From Stratiolaelaps scimitus (lineage: Eukaryota; Arthropoda; Arachnida; Mesostigmata; Laelapidae): a stretch of DNA of 64,000 nt. This document shows positions 36,060-48,831 of the stretch, piece after piece (within the stretch, counting starts at the first letter, position 1; the number at the start of each line of letters is the position of its first letter). The notes beneath the pieces are model-generated. The model did not search any database and had not been told where the DNA came from. It saw only the letters and a program-made list of their open reading frames with translations. The translations under genes were made by a program, and so were the position numbers. The stretch covers positions 4,206,501 to 4,270,500 of the forward strand of contig JABWDB010000013.1 in assembly GCA_019614645.1 (NCBI GenBank). The letters are read 5' to 3'.

Positions 36060-36128
36060 ATTCCTCTACGCGGCGATTAAATAGCGACTAAGAATGATGA
36101 AAAAAGCTAAAATCAAAGCCAGAAATCG

Positions 36129-36164
36129 ACGTCAACAGTTTCCACGTCAACATTTCCACGTCAA
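36129..36164 (-). repeat. Three spaced TTGACGT motifs
   Basis: The complement of ACGTCAA at 36129-36135, 36144-36150 and 36158-36164, spaced 15 and 14 bases. The two right-hand units share a longer direct repeat, TTTCCACGTCAA. TGACGT is the core half-site bound by CREB/ATF-type factors; binding here is not shown. Confidence 0.6.
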
Positions 36165-36306
36165 TTTTTGCACAGTCCCTACCGTGTTATTGAATGAATA
36201 TTACGACGTCTTCGGCCTCTACTTTGCTCAGCCCAAAAAATAACACCCCCAGTCTCGTTCTTCCTTTCGACTCGGGTGCGATCTCTCTTATTTATTTAAG
36301 GATGGC

Positions 36307-36331
36307 AACAGCAGCAGCAGTAGCAGCAGCG
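36307..36331. repeat. (CAG)n, interrupted
   Basis: CAG/TAG units. Confidence 0.85.
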
Positions 36332-36369
36332 GTTAATTTATTGCTGGTTTAAATGTAGCTACCCCTCCG

Positions 36370-36382
36370 CCCCCCCCCCCCC
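36370..36382. repeat. C homopolymer (13)
   Basis: Uninterrupted C run. Confidence 0.9.
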
Positions 36383-37029
36383 ATTTTGTTGTGCCGTCTC
36401 TCCGCTCCTCGTCGGCAGACGTCAACGAATGGGGAATTTTTCCACTTTGGCTTCTTTTTCCTCCTTCTGTTGAAGTAATCACCCTCCCCTACTTCCGTAC
36501 GTTCATCCTGTTTTTTTGTGCCTTCGCTCGTTCGCTCGATTGCTCTCTCTCTCTCTCACTCTCGCACCCGTTCTCTCCATTTCCGTCCGACTTCGAAAGA
36601 TGCTGCGGTCCGAGGAGGACGGAGCTTGCCGGTGCCGCAGTACGGTGGGCAGTGTGGAGAAGGCCCGTATCACTCGTCGCAGCAGGATGGGAACACATAA
36701 ACGCAATAATAAGCGGCAGCGGCAGGGGCGGGAGCGAACGTCAGCTCGGGGGCATGACGGGGGCTAAGATATCTCATCGTGTGGCCCTCCAATCTCTCTC
36801 TCGAGAGCTTCGTCCGCACACGTACCCGCCTGCACTTCAGGGCAGCGGCAGCGGCGCCAAGTGGCTTTCTTTGGCTCGCTCTCACCGTCTCTCTGCCATC
36901 TCGTAGTCGCTCGCTGGTCCGCTAACTCGCTGTCTCCCACTTGCCGACGCTCTCGACGAATTGCGTCTCGCTTCGTCGCGCCTACGAACGTCATCGTTGC
37001 AAACTACCATCGTCACGACCAGCACCGCC

Positions 37030-37074
37030 AACAGCAGCAGCAGCAGCAGAAGCGGCGGCGGCGGCGGCGGCGGC
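37030..37074. repeat. (CAG)n(GGC)n compound triplet repeat
   Basis: CAG units, a short AAG junction, then GGC units. Confidence 0.9.
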
Positions 37075-38154
37075 TCCCAACAGAGCCACACGAAGCTTGG
37101 CACTTCTCTGATTTTAGAAGAAAGGCAAACCATCGGTCGGCCTGGGTGGAGGTTGGCTGGGTGGAGGTTGCGTTGTGTGAGACTTTCCTTGTAGCAGGTC
37201 CATTCGGTCGGGTCTAAGAGCGAACCCCAGTGCGCTTCTGCTGTCGCTTCAGTCCCCGCTGCAGTCGCTATTCGACCATCGTCTCTGGCCAGTGACTGAA
37301 CAGTGCGTCAGGCGAGGGGTGTGGTGGGGCACAACCGAGAAGCACGGATAGCCTAGCAGAGAAGAAGACGCACTTTGTGCAATGGCGTGGCTCGTCAACT
37401 CGTTGATCCTCCGCATGAAGCAGGAGGGTTACAGCATCACCAATGAAGGGAGAGCAGTCAGCTGCGACGCATTTGAGCAGCGGCAACGGTTGGGGTGGCT
37501 TCGTGGGCCTAACCAGCATCCTAGAAGCCAACCATTCCATGGGTCAGTGGCGGCGACGTTGTTACCGCCGACGTCGCCAGCCGACGGCACCAAGACGACG
37601 TGGGCTCTCCTTAGGCATGGCCTCCAACTGATGCCGTGGCCTCTGCATTTCCAGGTGGCCTCTGCGCCGGTTGTTGCATGGGATTCGCCACTGCTTCTAC
37701 TGTTTTGCCAGGATCCCTAACTGTTCATTGACTCGTTGAATACGCAGGTCGCATTGAGTTTCTATGGAAAGAAGTCAGGAATTTAGCAAAGCACGCCATA
37801 AAGGGAACGTATCCTTCGTGAAATAGCAGTTATGTACGTGGGGAGGGAGGTGTTTAGGCACAGCAAAAGAGAAGATGGTACTTGCCTGTGACAAGAAGCA
37901 TAGAGACCGAGAGATGGCTGAGGGTGTCGCTATGTCGTCTTTCTAGCTGCGCCTATGTTGGTGCTGGTAGCCAGACATGTGGCGTACCTCTGTAGAACGA
38001 ACCAGGAATTGATCTCGAAACCCCTTCGACTAAGCCAAAGGTCGAAGACAAACTGTGCTCAAGGCAATGATGTCTTTCTGTTGCCAAAGAATGGTTAAGT
38101 CGAGAAAGAGAGTGAGAGATAGAGAGAGAATTACATATTCGGCCCGTCGATTCT

Positions 38155-38172
38155 TGCTGCTGCTGCTGCTGT
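38155..38172. repeat. (CTG)n microsatellite
   Basis: Six units. Confidence 0.9.
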
Positions 38173-38620
38173 GCCGTGAGCTCGAACGGCCGGGGAATGG
38201 TCGAGCCCTCCGCACACCCTCGCCTTGAGCCCGTGAACCCTGCGTCAAACCTTGTCTTCCTTGGACGACGCTTCCATCGGAACTGCGCATAAGAGAAAGC
38301 ACGAGCCAGAGAGAGCCAACCATACGGCCACTTCCCCTCTGAGCTTGTTCTTCCACCTCTGCTGGATTCTTGCATCGGCGGTCTTTCGGCGATCCTCGCC
38401 CCATTCTCCTCAGATCATCGGTTCTCGTTGGTGGTGCGCTTTCCGTTTTCGGCCGCTGCCGCCGTCAGCACCTCGGCAGCCAACCAGCCATCGGGCATCG
38501 GGTACCCACTGTCGCTTTCCTGTTCTCCCGCCTTTCTTCCTGTCTTTCCTCCGCTGTTCTTCCCGCCATCGTCATTTCCCTCATCCAGCACTATCCGCTA
38601 GCCTTCGCTGGCGTCCCTTG

Positions 38621-38636
38621 CCCCCCCCCCCCCCCC
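38621..38636. repeat. C homopolymer (16)
   Basis: Uninterrupted C run. Confidence 0.9.
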
Positions 38637-39439
38637 ACCACTACCGTGATTATCACAGTCACCTCCGCGCTGCTAGAGTTCCCCGGTGTGTCCCATTCCT
38701 TCAACCTCTCTCTCTGTCTGTCTCTCTCTCCTTCTCTGTGCCTTTCCTGCCCACACTCGTTCGGCCCATCTGAATCGAGGTGTCGGCCTGTCAAGACGTG
38801 TGTTTAAATTATATTCGAAATGGCAGCCGGCGCCACCAGCCGCACCCTGGCGGCTGCTTCAAGTCTTCGGGGGCGAACGAAGGAGGTGGTAGAGGCTAGG
38901 GCAGGAGGAGCGCCACTGTCGCCGCCATCGTACCATCGAACAAAAAGGAGGGAATATGGGGAAACACGGGCTTTCACTTCGCCGGCTCGGGTCGGGACCC
39001 TGTCGGGTCCAGAGGCCGTCGGAAGCCGAAACCGACTAAGGGTAAGGCCGAGACAACCTTTTTCACCGAACCCAAAGCGACCGCCCAACGTTCTCGGTTT
39101 AGGGCTAGTGCGTTCGTTCGCTCGCTCGGGCGGTGGCAGCGCTAGCGGTGCCTGTGGTGGTGGTGGCAGAGGCGGCAATGTAACCGTCGGCCGTCATTCC
39201 ATTGTGGCGCTAGCTTGACTGCCTGTCGCCCGTCCAACCATTTCCTCGTAAGCTCGTTTCTGCTCCACTCCAGTCCTGCTCCATTCCTTCATTTCACTCC
39301 TCACAGCTAGCATTACTTACGTTACTGCTGCGCTGCGGTGGCCGCGCTGTACCCGGTTCGCGGGAACACGCGTAGCACTCGTTCGTGCTTAAGTCTAGCC
39401 GTGCAGCGAAATATGGTACATGGTTATGGTTGGGTTACA

Positions 39440-39456
39440 GGCTGGCTGGCTGGCTG
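39440..39456. repeat. (GGCT)4 microsatellite
   Basis: Four tetranucleotide units. Confidence 0.85.
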
Positions 39457-40050
39457 CCTGCTGTGTCTGTCGAAGGGCGCCACTACTACCAGTACCGCAG
39501 CTAGGTTTAGGATATGGCCGTTCTGCCTGCCACACTACTCTGTTCTCACTGACACGGCCAATCGGCCAGCTAGGTAGAGGGCAAGCGAAGGCCGCTATTA
39601 GCTTCATACCATACGTATAATGGTAATATATAGGCAGTGGCCCAAAGGGCGTTCACCATACGTGGGCGTTCACAATCTCCATCGCTCTTCTCGCTCACTC
39701 TAGCACTATTCCCTCCGTGCCTCGCTCTACCCCACTCTCCGTTCCCGTTCCCTCGGCTGGCGGCAGGCACGGCCACGCGGACGCGAACATCGGGAGTTAG
39801 TAGCGTGCTAGCTGCCTCCTAGAGACTCCTGACTGACTCCTCGACGCTGGCGGTAGTCCTAGAGCGCGGACTGCCTACCAGACGACCACGGACGGTCGAC
39901 TAGCCACGTGACTCCGTAGTCGCCAGGAACACATTCAGATCCTCTCTTTCCCGTCGCCGGCAGTACTTCTTCACAGCATACAAAGAGGGCTGGCTGAGGC
40001 CCGGTTACTCTTGCATGCTGTCTAGTTGGTTGTCAGCTTGACACGACGAA

Positions 40051-41233
40051 GAGAGACGAGCTGGACGACCGTCCACGGTGTCCATGAGGTCTGATGTGTG
40101 TGCACTCAGGGAGAGCTCACTGCCTGCAAACCACACGACATGACACGGAGTATAGGTCGTCGCGTCGTAGAACGGACGTAACACGGATAGCCTGAGGCTA
40201 CATGGATGGTCCGGCGACGCAGGACATTTTGGAACACAGTTTAGCCTGTTCGCAATGTCGTTCAGGTCATAGCGGGCAGACAACCCGGTAAGCCAACCTC
40301 GACGGCATGCATCTATGTAAGAGAGCATTGTTGGTAGCATCTGTAGCATAACTCCCATACGACCTTGAGCTTTCCCACCTCAACACCCATACAGGTCAGC
40401 GCTAGTCTTCGCACCGTTGCAGAGTGAAGTGGCAGCCTTGGAAGTCATCGCTTGTGATGTCTGAGGGAGAGAGCGCGAATGGGCATCCATGTAGAAGGAT
40501 TATATGCCTCTAGTGCCGGAAAGGCGAGGGCGCTATTGCTTGCGACTCATAGATATACTCGTACAGAGTATAATAAACAGAGCGTTATCTGCATCACTTC
40601 ATCAACTTCATCACGAAAAAGGATCAGGATATATTGTGGGACGATGGTACACGTCCTTCACCTAGAGCCTCGGCTATCAACTTTGACCATAGTTTATACT
40701 ATCGTTTTGTGGGTATTTTATAAAAATGAAACGCTGTAATGCAGATACCCAACGATGAACATGACATTCTTGAATATTTTGCCTTTAAGTGCTCCCTTCA
40801 ATAGTGCAAGAACTAGTTGTTTTCTTGTGTACCACTTCTCGCACCTCTATTTTTGCACTGGGTAAGTCATCATCATCATTCTCGTAATAGCAATAGTTCG
40901 TTGAAGCGATTAAGCTCCTAGAGTACCCTGCGCGCACAGGCAGCAGTAGTCCTATGGAGGGAAAGCTCAGTCGACTCAACCGCCCACCCCATAAGGAAAC
41001 AACTGGGACCAACTACCTTCCTGTTTATATTTCTCGCTCCCTCCTCGCCTCCCATGCTGGCACGTTTAGGTCGTCTTACAGGCAACTTTCATAGAAGAAA
41101 CCTCACCCTGCGGAATTAAATGGCCGAATACGCTGGACTCAATCCCGTAGACCACTGAAGCTCGGTCAGGAATATGGCACTTACATTCGGGTGGCAGGTC
41201 AACATGTATGTTCTTAATTAATGTGAGGGCAAA

Positions 41234-41275
<42 letters not shown>

Positions 41276-42360
41276 TATAGCTGGGCGCCTACACAGCAGT
41301 AAATGAATTAATGATGGCGGACAATTTTTTCCCAAATGCTTGACCGTAGGCCCGCAATGAATTTCCAGACGATTCGAAATACTTTCTAATATGGGAGCAA
41401 GCTCCCAGTAGAAACAGCGGGTTTGCGGAGAAATAACTAGGGCATTCCTTTTCCCTGGAGTGCTGTTCCAGGCAAACTGGTAGCAAACCACAAAATAATC
41501 AAAACAGAGCAAGCAGTTTCAGTCTGTATACATGTAAAATCAAACGTGTATGCAATTAATGACAAAGTTTAACAAAAAAAATGTAGGTGGTGTTAAATGG
41601 CGTCGTTTTGACGGGAGGTTATCCTGTATGTGACGTTATGTAGGGAACTCGCAGCCTGATGATGACAGATGATTCGGGATGCGTCCAGTTTAGTTGACAA
41701 TGTCTGGGTTCATGTCTGTACTGTTCATTGTATAGAAGCGCAGGACCAGAGTAAATGCGACAACAATTCACTTCTTCATCCTTGCTTTCGTTCGGGAGAA
41801 CAAGAACCCAAGTAGTAAGATTTCTGATGGTTGCGGCCTTCGAATACGGTTATTTCGGCACTTATACGACAACAAAGTCTGCGGACCTCTTATCACCATA
41901 ATATACGAGCGGACGGACGAGCTGTACTGCCGCAAGCCAAGTTCAAACAGCGATTAAATGGTGCAGAAGTGTCTTGTTAATGGCAACCGGGCCAATACTT
42001 ATTGGAATGTTAAGGAGGTGTCTCGCGCAAGTACTTCTACAAATGTACACATGACATAGGCCATGGTGTTCTACGAAAGCCTATGCCTACCTTGGCAGGC
42101 ATTGTACAATAATGGGATCATGAAATTGTCTGTGCCAAATGAATGAAGATAACTTCAATTGCCCTGAACAAGGCGCAAATGAGCGCGAGTTTTGTGGGGG
42201 CTATATATCATGTATTTTGCAATGTTGGAGTCTGTTTCACTCGACCGCAAATGTGACATGTTGCAAAGGAACTAATGTCTCAGACAATTTTCCTTCACGA
42301 TAAGCTTTGAGAGTGGGCTTAGCGGAGGTATCTTTTGGGATCGATTCAGTGACAAATTGT
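40051..42360. other. Gene-free stretch
   Basis: Mixed composition; the (AT)n tract at 41236-41278 is the only clear repeat. Confidence 0.45.
41236..41278. repeat. (AT)n microsatellite
   Basis: About 17 AT units, then AAATATATA. Confidence 0.9.
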
Positions 42361-42441
42361 ATTTTTGAGCTGACTCTCAGCTGTTCTACGTGACAGGCCT
42401 GCAAACCACGTTTTAGGTATTACTTCAGTGATCTATCGGGG
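42361..42441 (+). repeat. Dispersed ~90-bp repeat, copy 3 (diverged)
   Basis: GAGCTGACTCTCAGCTGTTC, then TGACAGGCCTG and TTTTAGGTATTACT, follow the order of copies 1 and 2. The leading GAGCTGAC shared with copy 1 but not copy 2 shows that the element extends left of the 30-base core. Confidence 0.7.
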
Positions 42442-44099
42442 CCGTATTTTACTTATATCTTTAATCGATCGTACCTGGCATGGATTCCAAAGATTCTCCG
42501 CGTCTGACCCGCCTCATCAGCTAACTACCACAATTCCGCCGACTGCTGCTTAAAGATATTCCATCAGTGATTTTGCCAAGCCTGACCGTCCCAAACAGTC
42601 TCGGTCATCTGCAACATCTAAGACCATCTATCTACAGCATAGCAAATAGTGTCCCACTGTGTCAACATGAAACCACATCAACAAGTCCTGTGTTTAAGAC
42701 CCGTCGATCTATAGGAAGAACCGTGTAGAGACCCAGCCTGATTGAGGTTTTCGAGATCGTTCTAGCAGAGTTTCGCGTATACACCGTATACTGGCTGCGG
42801 AAAGTGGAAGGTTTCCTCATCAATTAGTGTGCCCATCCATCAAGGATATTGGAAACGATATATGGACCGCCAAACGCTACTAGGCCACTCGGCGAGTCAG
42901 GCCGAATTCGTCTTTCATCCAGCACAAACGCGACGGTAGGGGTCGAGGATGGCCTGTCGCTGAAAGCAGTGACTGGCGCGAAAGCACCAATTAGTTATAC
43001 ACCTACCTAACAGTATTCGTCGACGTTGTTATGTACCTCTCATTGGGGGTCTGGCATGCGACCCCACACAATGTGACGTTAGAGGTCGATGAATATTAGA
43101 AAGGACAGTCGATAGCTAACCTAAACGAAAAGAGCGTACCTTTGGTCTCTCGAAAAACCTATTCATCGGTCTGATTAATACTCGACCATGAAGTGCTGCT
43201 ACAAAAAATCCACAACGATTTGCACAGCGTTCAGCTATACGGCGTTCTTGCTTAGATGGCTTGGCCTGTGGGGAGCCTGGGTATGTGGATACTGAGTAGA
43301 TAGATTATCAACTCCTGCAAGGACGGTGTGTGTAGGATGTAGGACTCGCAACTATGAAGTCCGGGTTTCGGTCCCTAGCTGGTTCACAGTGACTGCTTCA
43401 TACTAGGAGTCCTTAATATGAGGTCACCGTGGTGACGCTTGATACTAGTGAATATCGTTAATATCCTCTCCTTACCTGTAATACATTCGGCATGATCCTC
43501 ACCATGACATAGGCAATGCGTTTTGCGGGTGCATTGTTTCATCCTGAGAGGTTTCATCCTCCCAAGAACACTTCATATTTCCGCAGGAGGACCTGATTGT
43601 AATCAACCCCGTATGCCCAATTGCTTGTTCTGCAGTGGGATATGTAAAATAATAGTTATACTGATTCTACTCGGCAATAATAAAAATAAATAATAATAAA
43701 GTATTTTAATATTTTTGTTTTCTTTATGTGTTTGCCTTCTTTTTATTGGTTGGCCCTCAGTCGTTTTTATTTTCTGTAGCAGGCATTGAAAGTAACGTCA
43801 TCGCGGATCTTTACGCTAAACACACTATTGAAACAACCTATTGAGACCCTGATGCCTCGATTCCGGCTAGGGTTAAGTCCTACAATCCGCTCGGTTAGGT
43901 TAGATTGACGAGTCAACCCCCTATAAAAACGGCCCAAACAGCATCGTTCCGCTATGCAACAGGAGGGACGAGGAGTTCGACGACATTGACAATACAAACG
44001 GGGTTGTCTGTACAGAACCAGCCTGTAGTGGCAATACGCTGTAGGCGGACAGGGACTAGAGGGCCTCCCTTCGGTCAGCATTTGCTGTAGCCCCAATAT
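42442..44099. other. Gene-free stretch
   Basis: Only the tRNA-like patch near 43325-43382 stands out. An AT-rich tail with AATAATAAA units lies at 43675-43710. Confidence 0.4.
43325..43382 (+). other. Weak tRNA-like relic
   Basis: TGTGTAGGATGTAGG resembles a box A region. CCGGGTTTCGGTCCC (43361-43375) resembles box B with one extra T. No cloverleaf can be drawn; probably SINE-derived if real. Confidence 0.22.
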
Positions 44100-45720
44100 G
44101 AGGAGATGACCGGAACTCATCCCGGAAGCCGACTCACTCAAAATGCCTCCGAGCTTCCTGCGTTTCCCCAGCTCCAACGCTCGATGGTGCCCCACCTTCT
44201 GCGTCGCCTTTACCCCCGTATAGCCGTCGTCGTCGCCGCAAGGAACCCCCTCGGCCGACCTAAACCTTCGCTGTACAGCTCTCTAGGCTCTATTGGCGTC
44301 TCCGCTGTAGCAGCGCCTCATAGCCACGACCGACTACAGTCCACAGCAGGCTACGATGCAGCAACAGCAGCAGCAGCAGGGGCGTCGGTGGCGGCGGTGA
44401 CCACGACCACTTGGTGTACGAGATCGAGTTGGTCCTTGTTGTATTAGATTGCCATATGAGAGTCATGCCATACCCTTGCGCCAGGCTGCCTGTTCTCGCT
44501 GGCCATCCCACCCCTCCTCGAACCCGCTTGTCCTCGACTATCCCAGCACTACACCATCCACTAGTGGCCTCTGCCCTCCGTAGAGGCGACGAGGCAAGAC
44601 AGCGGCCAAGAGGTTGCGGGAAACCGCGAGAGAGAGCTTTAGGCGATTCCTACGCGGGGCGGGGTAGGTGGAGTGAAATTGGGAAGTACGCTAGAAGGCG
44701 TGGGCTTGTGCTGTGGGGGAAACGAGCAGCGAACGAGAGAGGTGGATGATTGCTGGCCGTCGTTGGCGTTCTGCCTTTAGTTCAACACTGACTCTAACAA
44801 CGTTCGGGATATTCGCAGTACTAATGCTCTCTCTTCTGCAGCCAACTAATCTGTTGCCTGCAGAGGCCTGAACGACCGCCGCGCACATTACTATATGGGC
44901 CGCATATGGTATACTGCTGAAACGTATTATAATAGTACACACACATATATTTATATATATATATGTATATACATCGGTCACAAGGACGGGGACAACACCA
45001 GCATCGTATTTACACCCTTCTTCGCGTCCGAGAATAGGCTTGCGGGAAGAAGAATCAGAGAGACGAGAGAGCGAGAGATAGAGAGAGAGAAAGAGAGGAT
45101 CACGCCACCGGTATAGGGGGACTGGGGAAGGGAGGTAGGTAGGTTGCAGATCAGATGGATCAGACGTCGACGAGGACAGAGCAACGCGCGACGAACGAAT
45201 AGGAGCCGCAGAGCGTTGATGGTCGAGCCAGTCACGTCATATGCAGCAGGCTACGTACGACCACGCTGCTGAAGCTCCCGCTTCCGCCCCAGCTTAGCTG
45301 CCTCGGCCAGCCTCCAGATGCAACCGAAGCTCGGTGGCCGTCGCTGCCACCGTCGACAAGACGTCTGCACCGCATCTCATGTTTCAATTTCAACCGGCCG
45401 GCCGGCGTCGGCGTCACAATCGCATCGCCACGGGATTGAGGGAGTGCAAAGTTCGTGAGCTCACCAACGAGCGAGCCATACGTTTGCAAGCGAAGGCTGG
45501 TGAACGCCGCTGAACTTTGAACGGGTGCCAGCGTTGGACGAACGGGTGAAGTGAGAAGGCCGGGAGGAAAAAGAAAGGGCGCATGATGGCAGCGCCGAAG
45601 GCGGACGGTGATGGTGTTCGCCGTGATGGAGTCGGGCGTCCGTCACGGCAAAGGCCGAGGACAACGCCTAAACAGATGTGACGGCTTGCTCCAACAACAG
45701 CATTCGAGGAAGGAAGTGGT
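44100..45720. other. GC- and CpG-rich island, no recognised gene
   Basis: Includes a CAG-rich run (about 44356-44380) and GA repeats (about 45060-45097). Overlapping frames on both strands are low-complexity. Confidence 0.45.
44944..44973. repeat. (AT)n microsatellite, imperfect
   Basis: TATATTTATATATATATATG-type run. Confidence 0.85.
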
Positions 45721-45846
45721 CTCTCCTCGACGATGGCAGATGGACGTAACCAGAAGGACGACCAGCCTCCTCGGTCGTTAATAACTTGGAACTGAAAAAA
45801 AATCCTCGTTTATATATACATATATGTATATAAAACAGTATCAACA

Positions 45847-45851
<5 letters not shown>

Positions 45852-45885
<34 letters not shown>
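45852..45885. repeat. (TA)17 microsatellite
   Basis: Uninterrupted, with a shorter imperfect TA run at 45811-45833. Confidence 0.95.
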
Positions 45886-45887
<2 letters not shown>

Positions 45888-45889
45888 AC

Positions 45890-46978
45890 GCTTCTATAAC
45901 TGAAATCTTATTTTTTAATGATATGTTGCTAATGAGCACTTCTATTCAATTTTTTTCATGAAACTCATCTCAGCTATTGACCATCTTGGTCTGCATTCTG
46001 CTGCCAATCGATATTTCGATTTCGACAGCAAGAAAATCGACCATACCCGTCTACAGGTCTAATGTCCCAACAACCACAGGTCTTGCCAAAGGAGACCTCA
46101 TTATCCTCTGCAGTATGGTTTTGCCTTGCGTCTTCAATGTTGACAGCATCTTAGTCTGTGACTTATAATCTATCGGTTGCGCTGACCACTGACGAACTAT
46201 CTCAAGATATAATTCAAGAACGAATCTTGCCACGCAACAGAATTTTACCGACAAGCTGATATACAACTAGCCCTAGGTCAAACAGGTCGGTATCTACCGA
46301 GTAGTCTCCCTATTATTGGATATATAATTTGGAATTCGATCTATTGGCATATTGAGCCGAACATGGGTTAGCAAAGAACCTTTGAGGTGTCAGCCTAAAT
46401 CCAACAACGTTAAAGCATTATTTTCGCCTCGGAGATATTTGTTCACGTTAGGCCTCTGCTCTGTGCCCTTAGTCCAACTTCTACTTCTCCAGTCAAGGGA
46501 AGTTCTCGTTTGAGTAAACTCTTACCTCTTCCGGCGATATTACAAAATATTACAGCTGATCGAATTACATGCTTCATTAGAAGACCGAACCTGTCGTTGT
46601 GAGGTCCACACTCACATCGTGTCTCACAAAACACGCGATTCGACGACCGTGTCATTTTTGACTCTCCGGATGATTTCCGCGTAGGCTCCAGTGCGTGGTA
46701 TTGCCGTCAAGTAGCTACGTAATTGCCTTTCATTTTACGGGGAATCGCCTGCGGGAGGGAATTACATGCCACGGTAGAGCATCTGCCAATTTCGAAAATC
46801 GACACCAAAGATAACAGTATCTCTCGATAATGCCTTCCATTTTTTTTCAATAACAATATACAAGTGGTTGGTTGATTAGTATAGCGGTATGCTTTCATTG
46901 TATATGTGTGATGTTGTGCGTATTAAAATACACAATAATTAGAGAACCAGTTGGGGAGAGGGTGTCAGGCTGAGGCCG
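45890..46978. other. Gene-free stretch
   Basis: Nothing recognised beyond a very weak tRNA-like patch near 46772. Confidence 0.4.
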
Positions 46979-47240
46979 TCATGGGGCGATGGCATTGCTT
47001 CTGTGCACAGCGAGGGAAAGGCGCTGCAGAAGGAAGGATCCTGTGCGCTTGTCCCTAGTTGCGCGAATGAGCCTGCGGTAAACTCCTTCGAGGAAATTTT
47101 GCAGGGGGCCATCCCCGCCTAGGTTTCGAAGGTAAGAGGGGAAAATAGGTGAGTTGACTGTAAGGCAGAGTACTTCCGTAGCTTGGCCTTCTCCGCACGG
47201 TATACCGCGTAACAGGGGGTGGTTGCATAGTGGTTGACAT
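46979..47240 (-). other. Unassigned open frame, very tentatively a LINE C-terminus
   Basis: The minus-strand frame ends FLLQRLSLAVHRSNAIAP then stop. The pattern LQRLSxAV-RxNA recalls C-termini of some arthropod LINE open reading frames. No other domain supports this; a second frame (47055-47240) is open over the same DNA. Confidence 0.2.
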
Positions 47241-47252
47241 AAGAGGGTACTA

Positions 47253-47271
47253 GTGTGTGTGTGTGTGTGTG
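47253..47271. repeat. (GT)n microsatellite
   Basis: Nine to ten GT units. Confidence 0.9.
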
Positions 47272-48500
47272 GTGCCTTCCGGTTATCCATATAAATATTA
47301 TAATATATGAGAAACTATCCGAGCGTTTGCTCCCAAGAGCAATTTCCCATCACGCGGAGACTTGCTGTACCAGGAGTAGTGTGGATCTGAAAAATCTCTA
47401 AATGAACTCGTCCAATTTGGCCGCCAATTGTCATATTTCTCTCCCAACTGAGTCTCAGTTGACTTCCTATGGCAGGCCTGGGTATCGCTATGTAGCATTG
47501 CTTCAAGGCTCGATCTAATCACTGAATTACGTGAGTGTCGTTGTGGGTTGTTGTCAGGTCGAGAATGGCGATCTGACCACATTCGAAAACTTGAGAATCT
47601 GCAAAACGACTTAATATTTTGATGTTGTGGTGTAACAATGTATAAATAACAAAAGTAAATCTGGCCGGGACCCAAAAAAGGAGCGTTTGGTAAAAGCTCG
47701 CTTAGTATTGACATTGAGCACAATTGATCGCTCGTCCAATATTTTAAATATAAGTTAATGCTCATAATTAGCGGACTAATTATTGGCTCATTGTCCTATT
47801 TGTTAGAAGTACCAGAATTAGAATGGGTGTGTGGACAGTACTTGTTCAATTCGACTATTTGTTGCGAAACAGAACCGATTGTACAGTATATGAAAGTCAT
47901 AAATACGACAGCCTTCACAGGCTGATGTACTAAATGTTGTTGCCTTACAATCACGATCAACACTCGTTGTTATTGAAAACGATAATTTTTAAGAAGATGT
48001 ATACGATTGTCTGACGTAACAACTATAAAATAGGCGATATATGAGAAGAGCATTGGCAACTACTCTGTATGGCAAGGCGAGTCACTTCTAGAAATCTCAA
48101 GGAGCCACTATGTCAAGTAGTAAATTTTTTTAAAGAAAAAAGGCTTCGGAAGCGGATGGTTTTGTACCAATCAACGCTTATGGCGAAAGCCTTCTCCAGT
48201 ACAGTTAGTCCCGCTTGCTAATTACCCATTGTTGGAAATATCTAGAAATAGCTTACTCCAGCTGGCCAAATACGATCCTTGTATCGCAAATAGGTCGCAA
48301 ACTAACTTTGCTAGGTTCGTCTACCGGCACTCGGGTATCATTGGAATCACAAATCGGTCCTCTCAGTCATGACCGATCTTTCAAATGGACACGTCCTTTC
48401 GCGGTAGGGCGGTCAATCCCGATGCCCCGTACCCGAAGGCGCTGTCTGGCCAGCGTCCTCCCCGGCATACCCAGGCACGCCTCTAGATTTCCCGGGCGTC
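47272..48500. other. Gene-free stretch
   Basis: A 155-codon minus-strand frame (47298-47765) is within chance expectation and lacks motifs. A GC-rich patch begins at about 48400. Confidence 0.4.
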
Positions 48501-48503
48501 AAT

Positions 48504-48535
48504 ACCCGGAACAGGGAGTAAGTCCCGTTCCGGGT
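48504..48535. repeat. Hairpin with 13-bp stem and 5-base loop
   Basis: ACCCGGAACAGGGA (48504-48517) pairs with TCCCGTTCCGGGT (48523-48535), with one bulged A. Confidence 0.92.
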
Positions 48536-48831
48536 AGTGACTTCTCGGATGGGGGATTTCTAACTTAGCGTCGTAGATGTTATTACGTCATTTGGGCGTG
48601 AACAATCCGTGAGTAATTTCGTATTTCTGAATCCACCTGCTTTGGCAGCTTGCTGTCTAGTTCGAACAAAATTCTATCTCGACAAATAGTTCATCTCCCT
48701 CAGATTGCTTTGTCTGCTAATACCCGAATTTAAATGAGTCATCTGTATGTATCATTGGCCGAAGCTAAAGGTTTTATTGGTTTATTAAAGGAGCTGCAAT
48801 TTTACAATGCTTAAGCTCCATATATATGTCA

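Larger units (their letters stand above)
36280..40050. other. Largest GC- and CpG-rich island (about 3.8 kb), no recognised gene
   Basis: Dense CpG, C-runs, (CAG), (GGC), (CTG) and CT/GA repeats. Frames up to 173 codons overlap in several registers on both strands (36391-36906, 38252-38773, 38370-38807 plus; 37953-38375, 38804-39178 minus), and all translate to low-complexity sequence. A strong minus-strand donor-like site at 39311-39320 is noted in the findings. A promoter with untranslated exons is the most plausible genic reading, by inference only. Confidence 0.45.

Noticed and set aside
38252..38807. Overlapping 173- and 145-codon plus-strand frames
   Set aside because: Serine/proline/leucine low-complexity sequence from CT and C runs.
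42600..43050. Possible Tc1 N-terminal relic (arginine-rich, GRT-like)
   Set aside because: No helix-turn-helix, no catalytic block, no TIRs; similarity too vague.
46772..46830. tRNA-like GGTAGAGCATCTGCC patch
   Set aside because: No box B at the right distance and no cloverleaf.
47298..47765. 155-codon minus-strand frame
   Set aside because: A few frames this long are expected by chance in a window of this size and composition; no motif.
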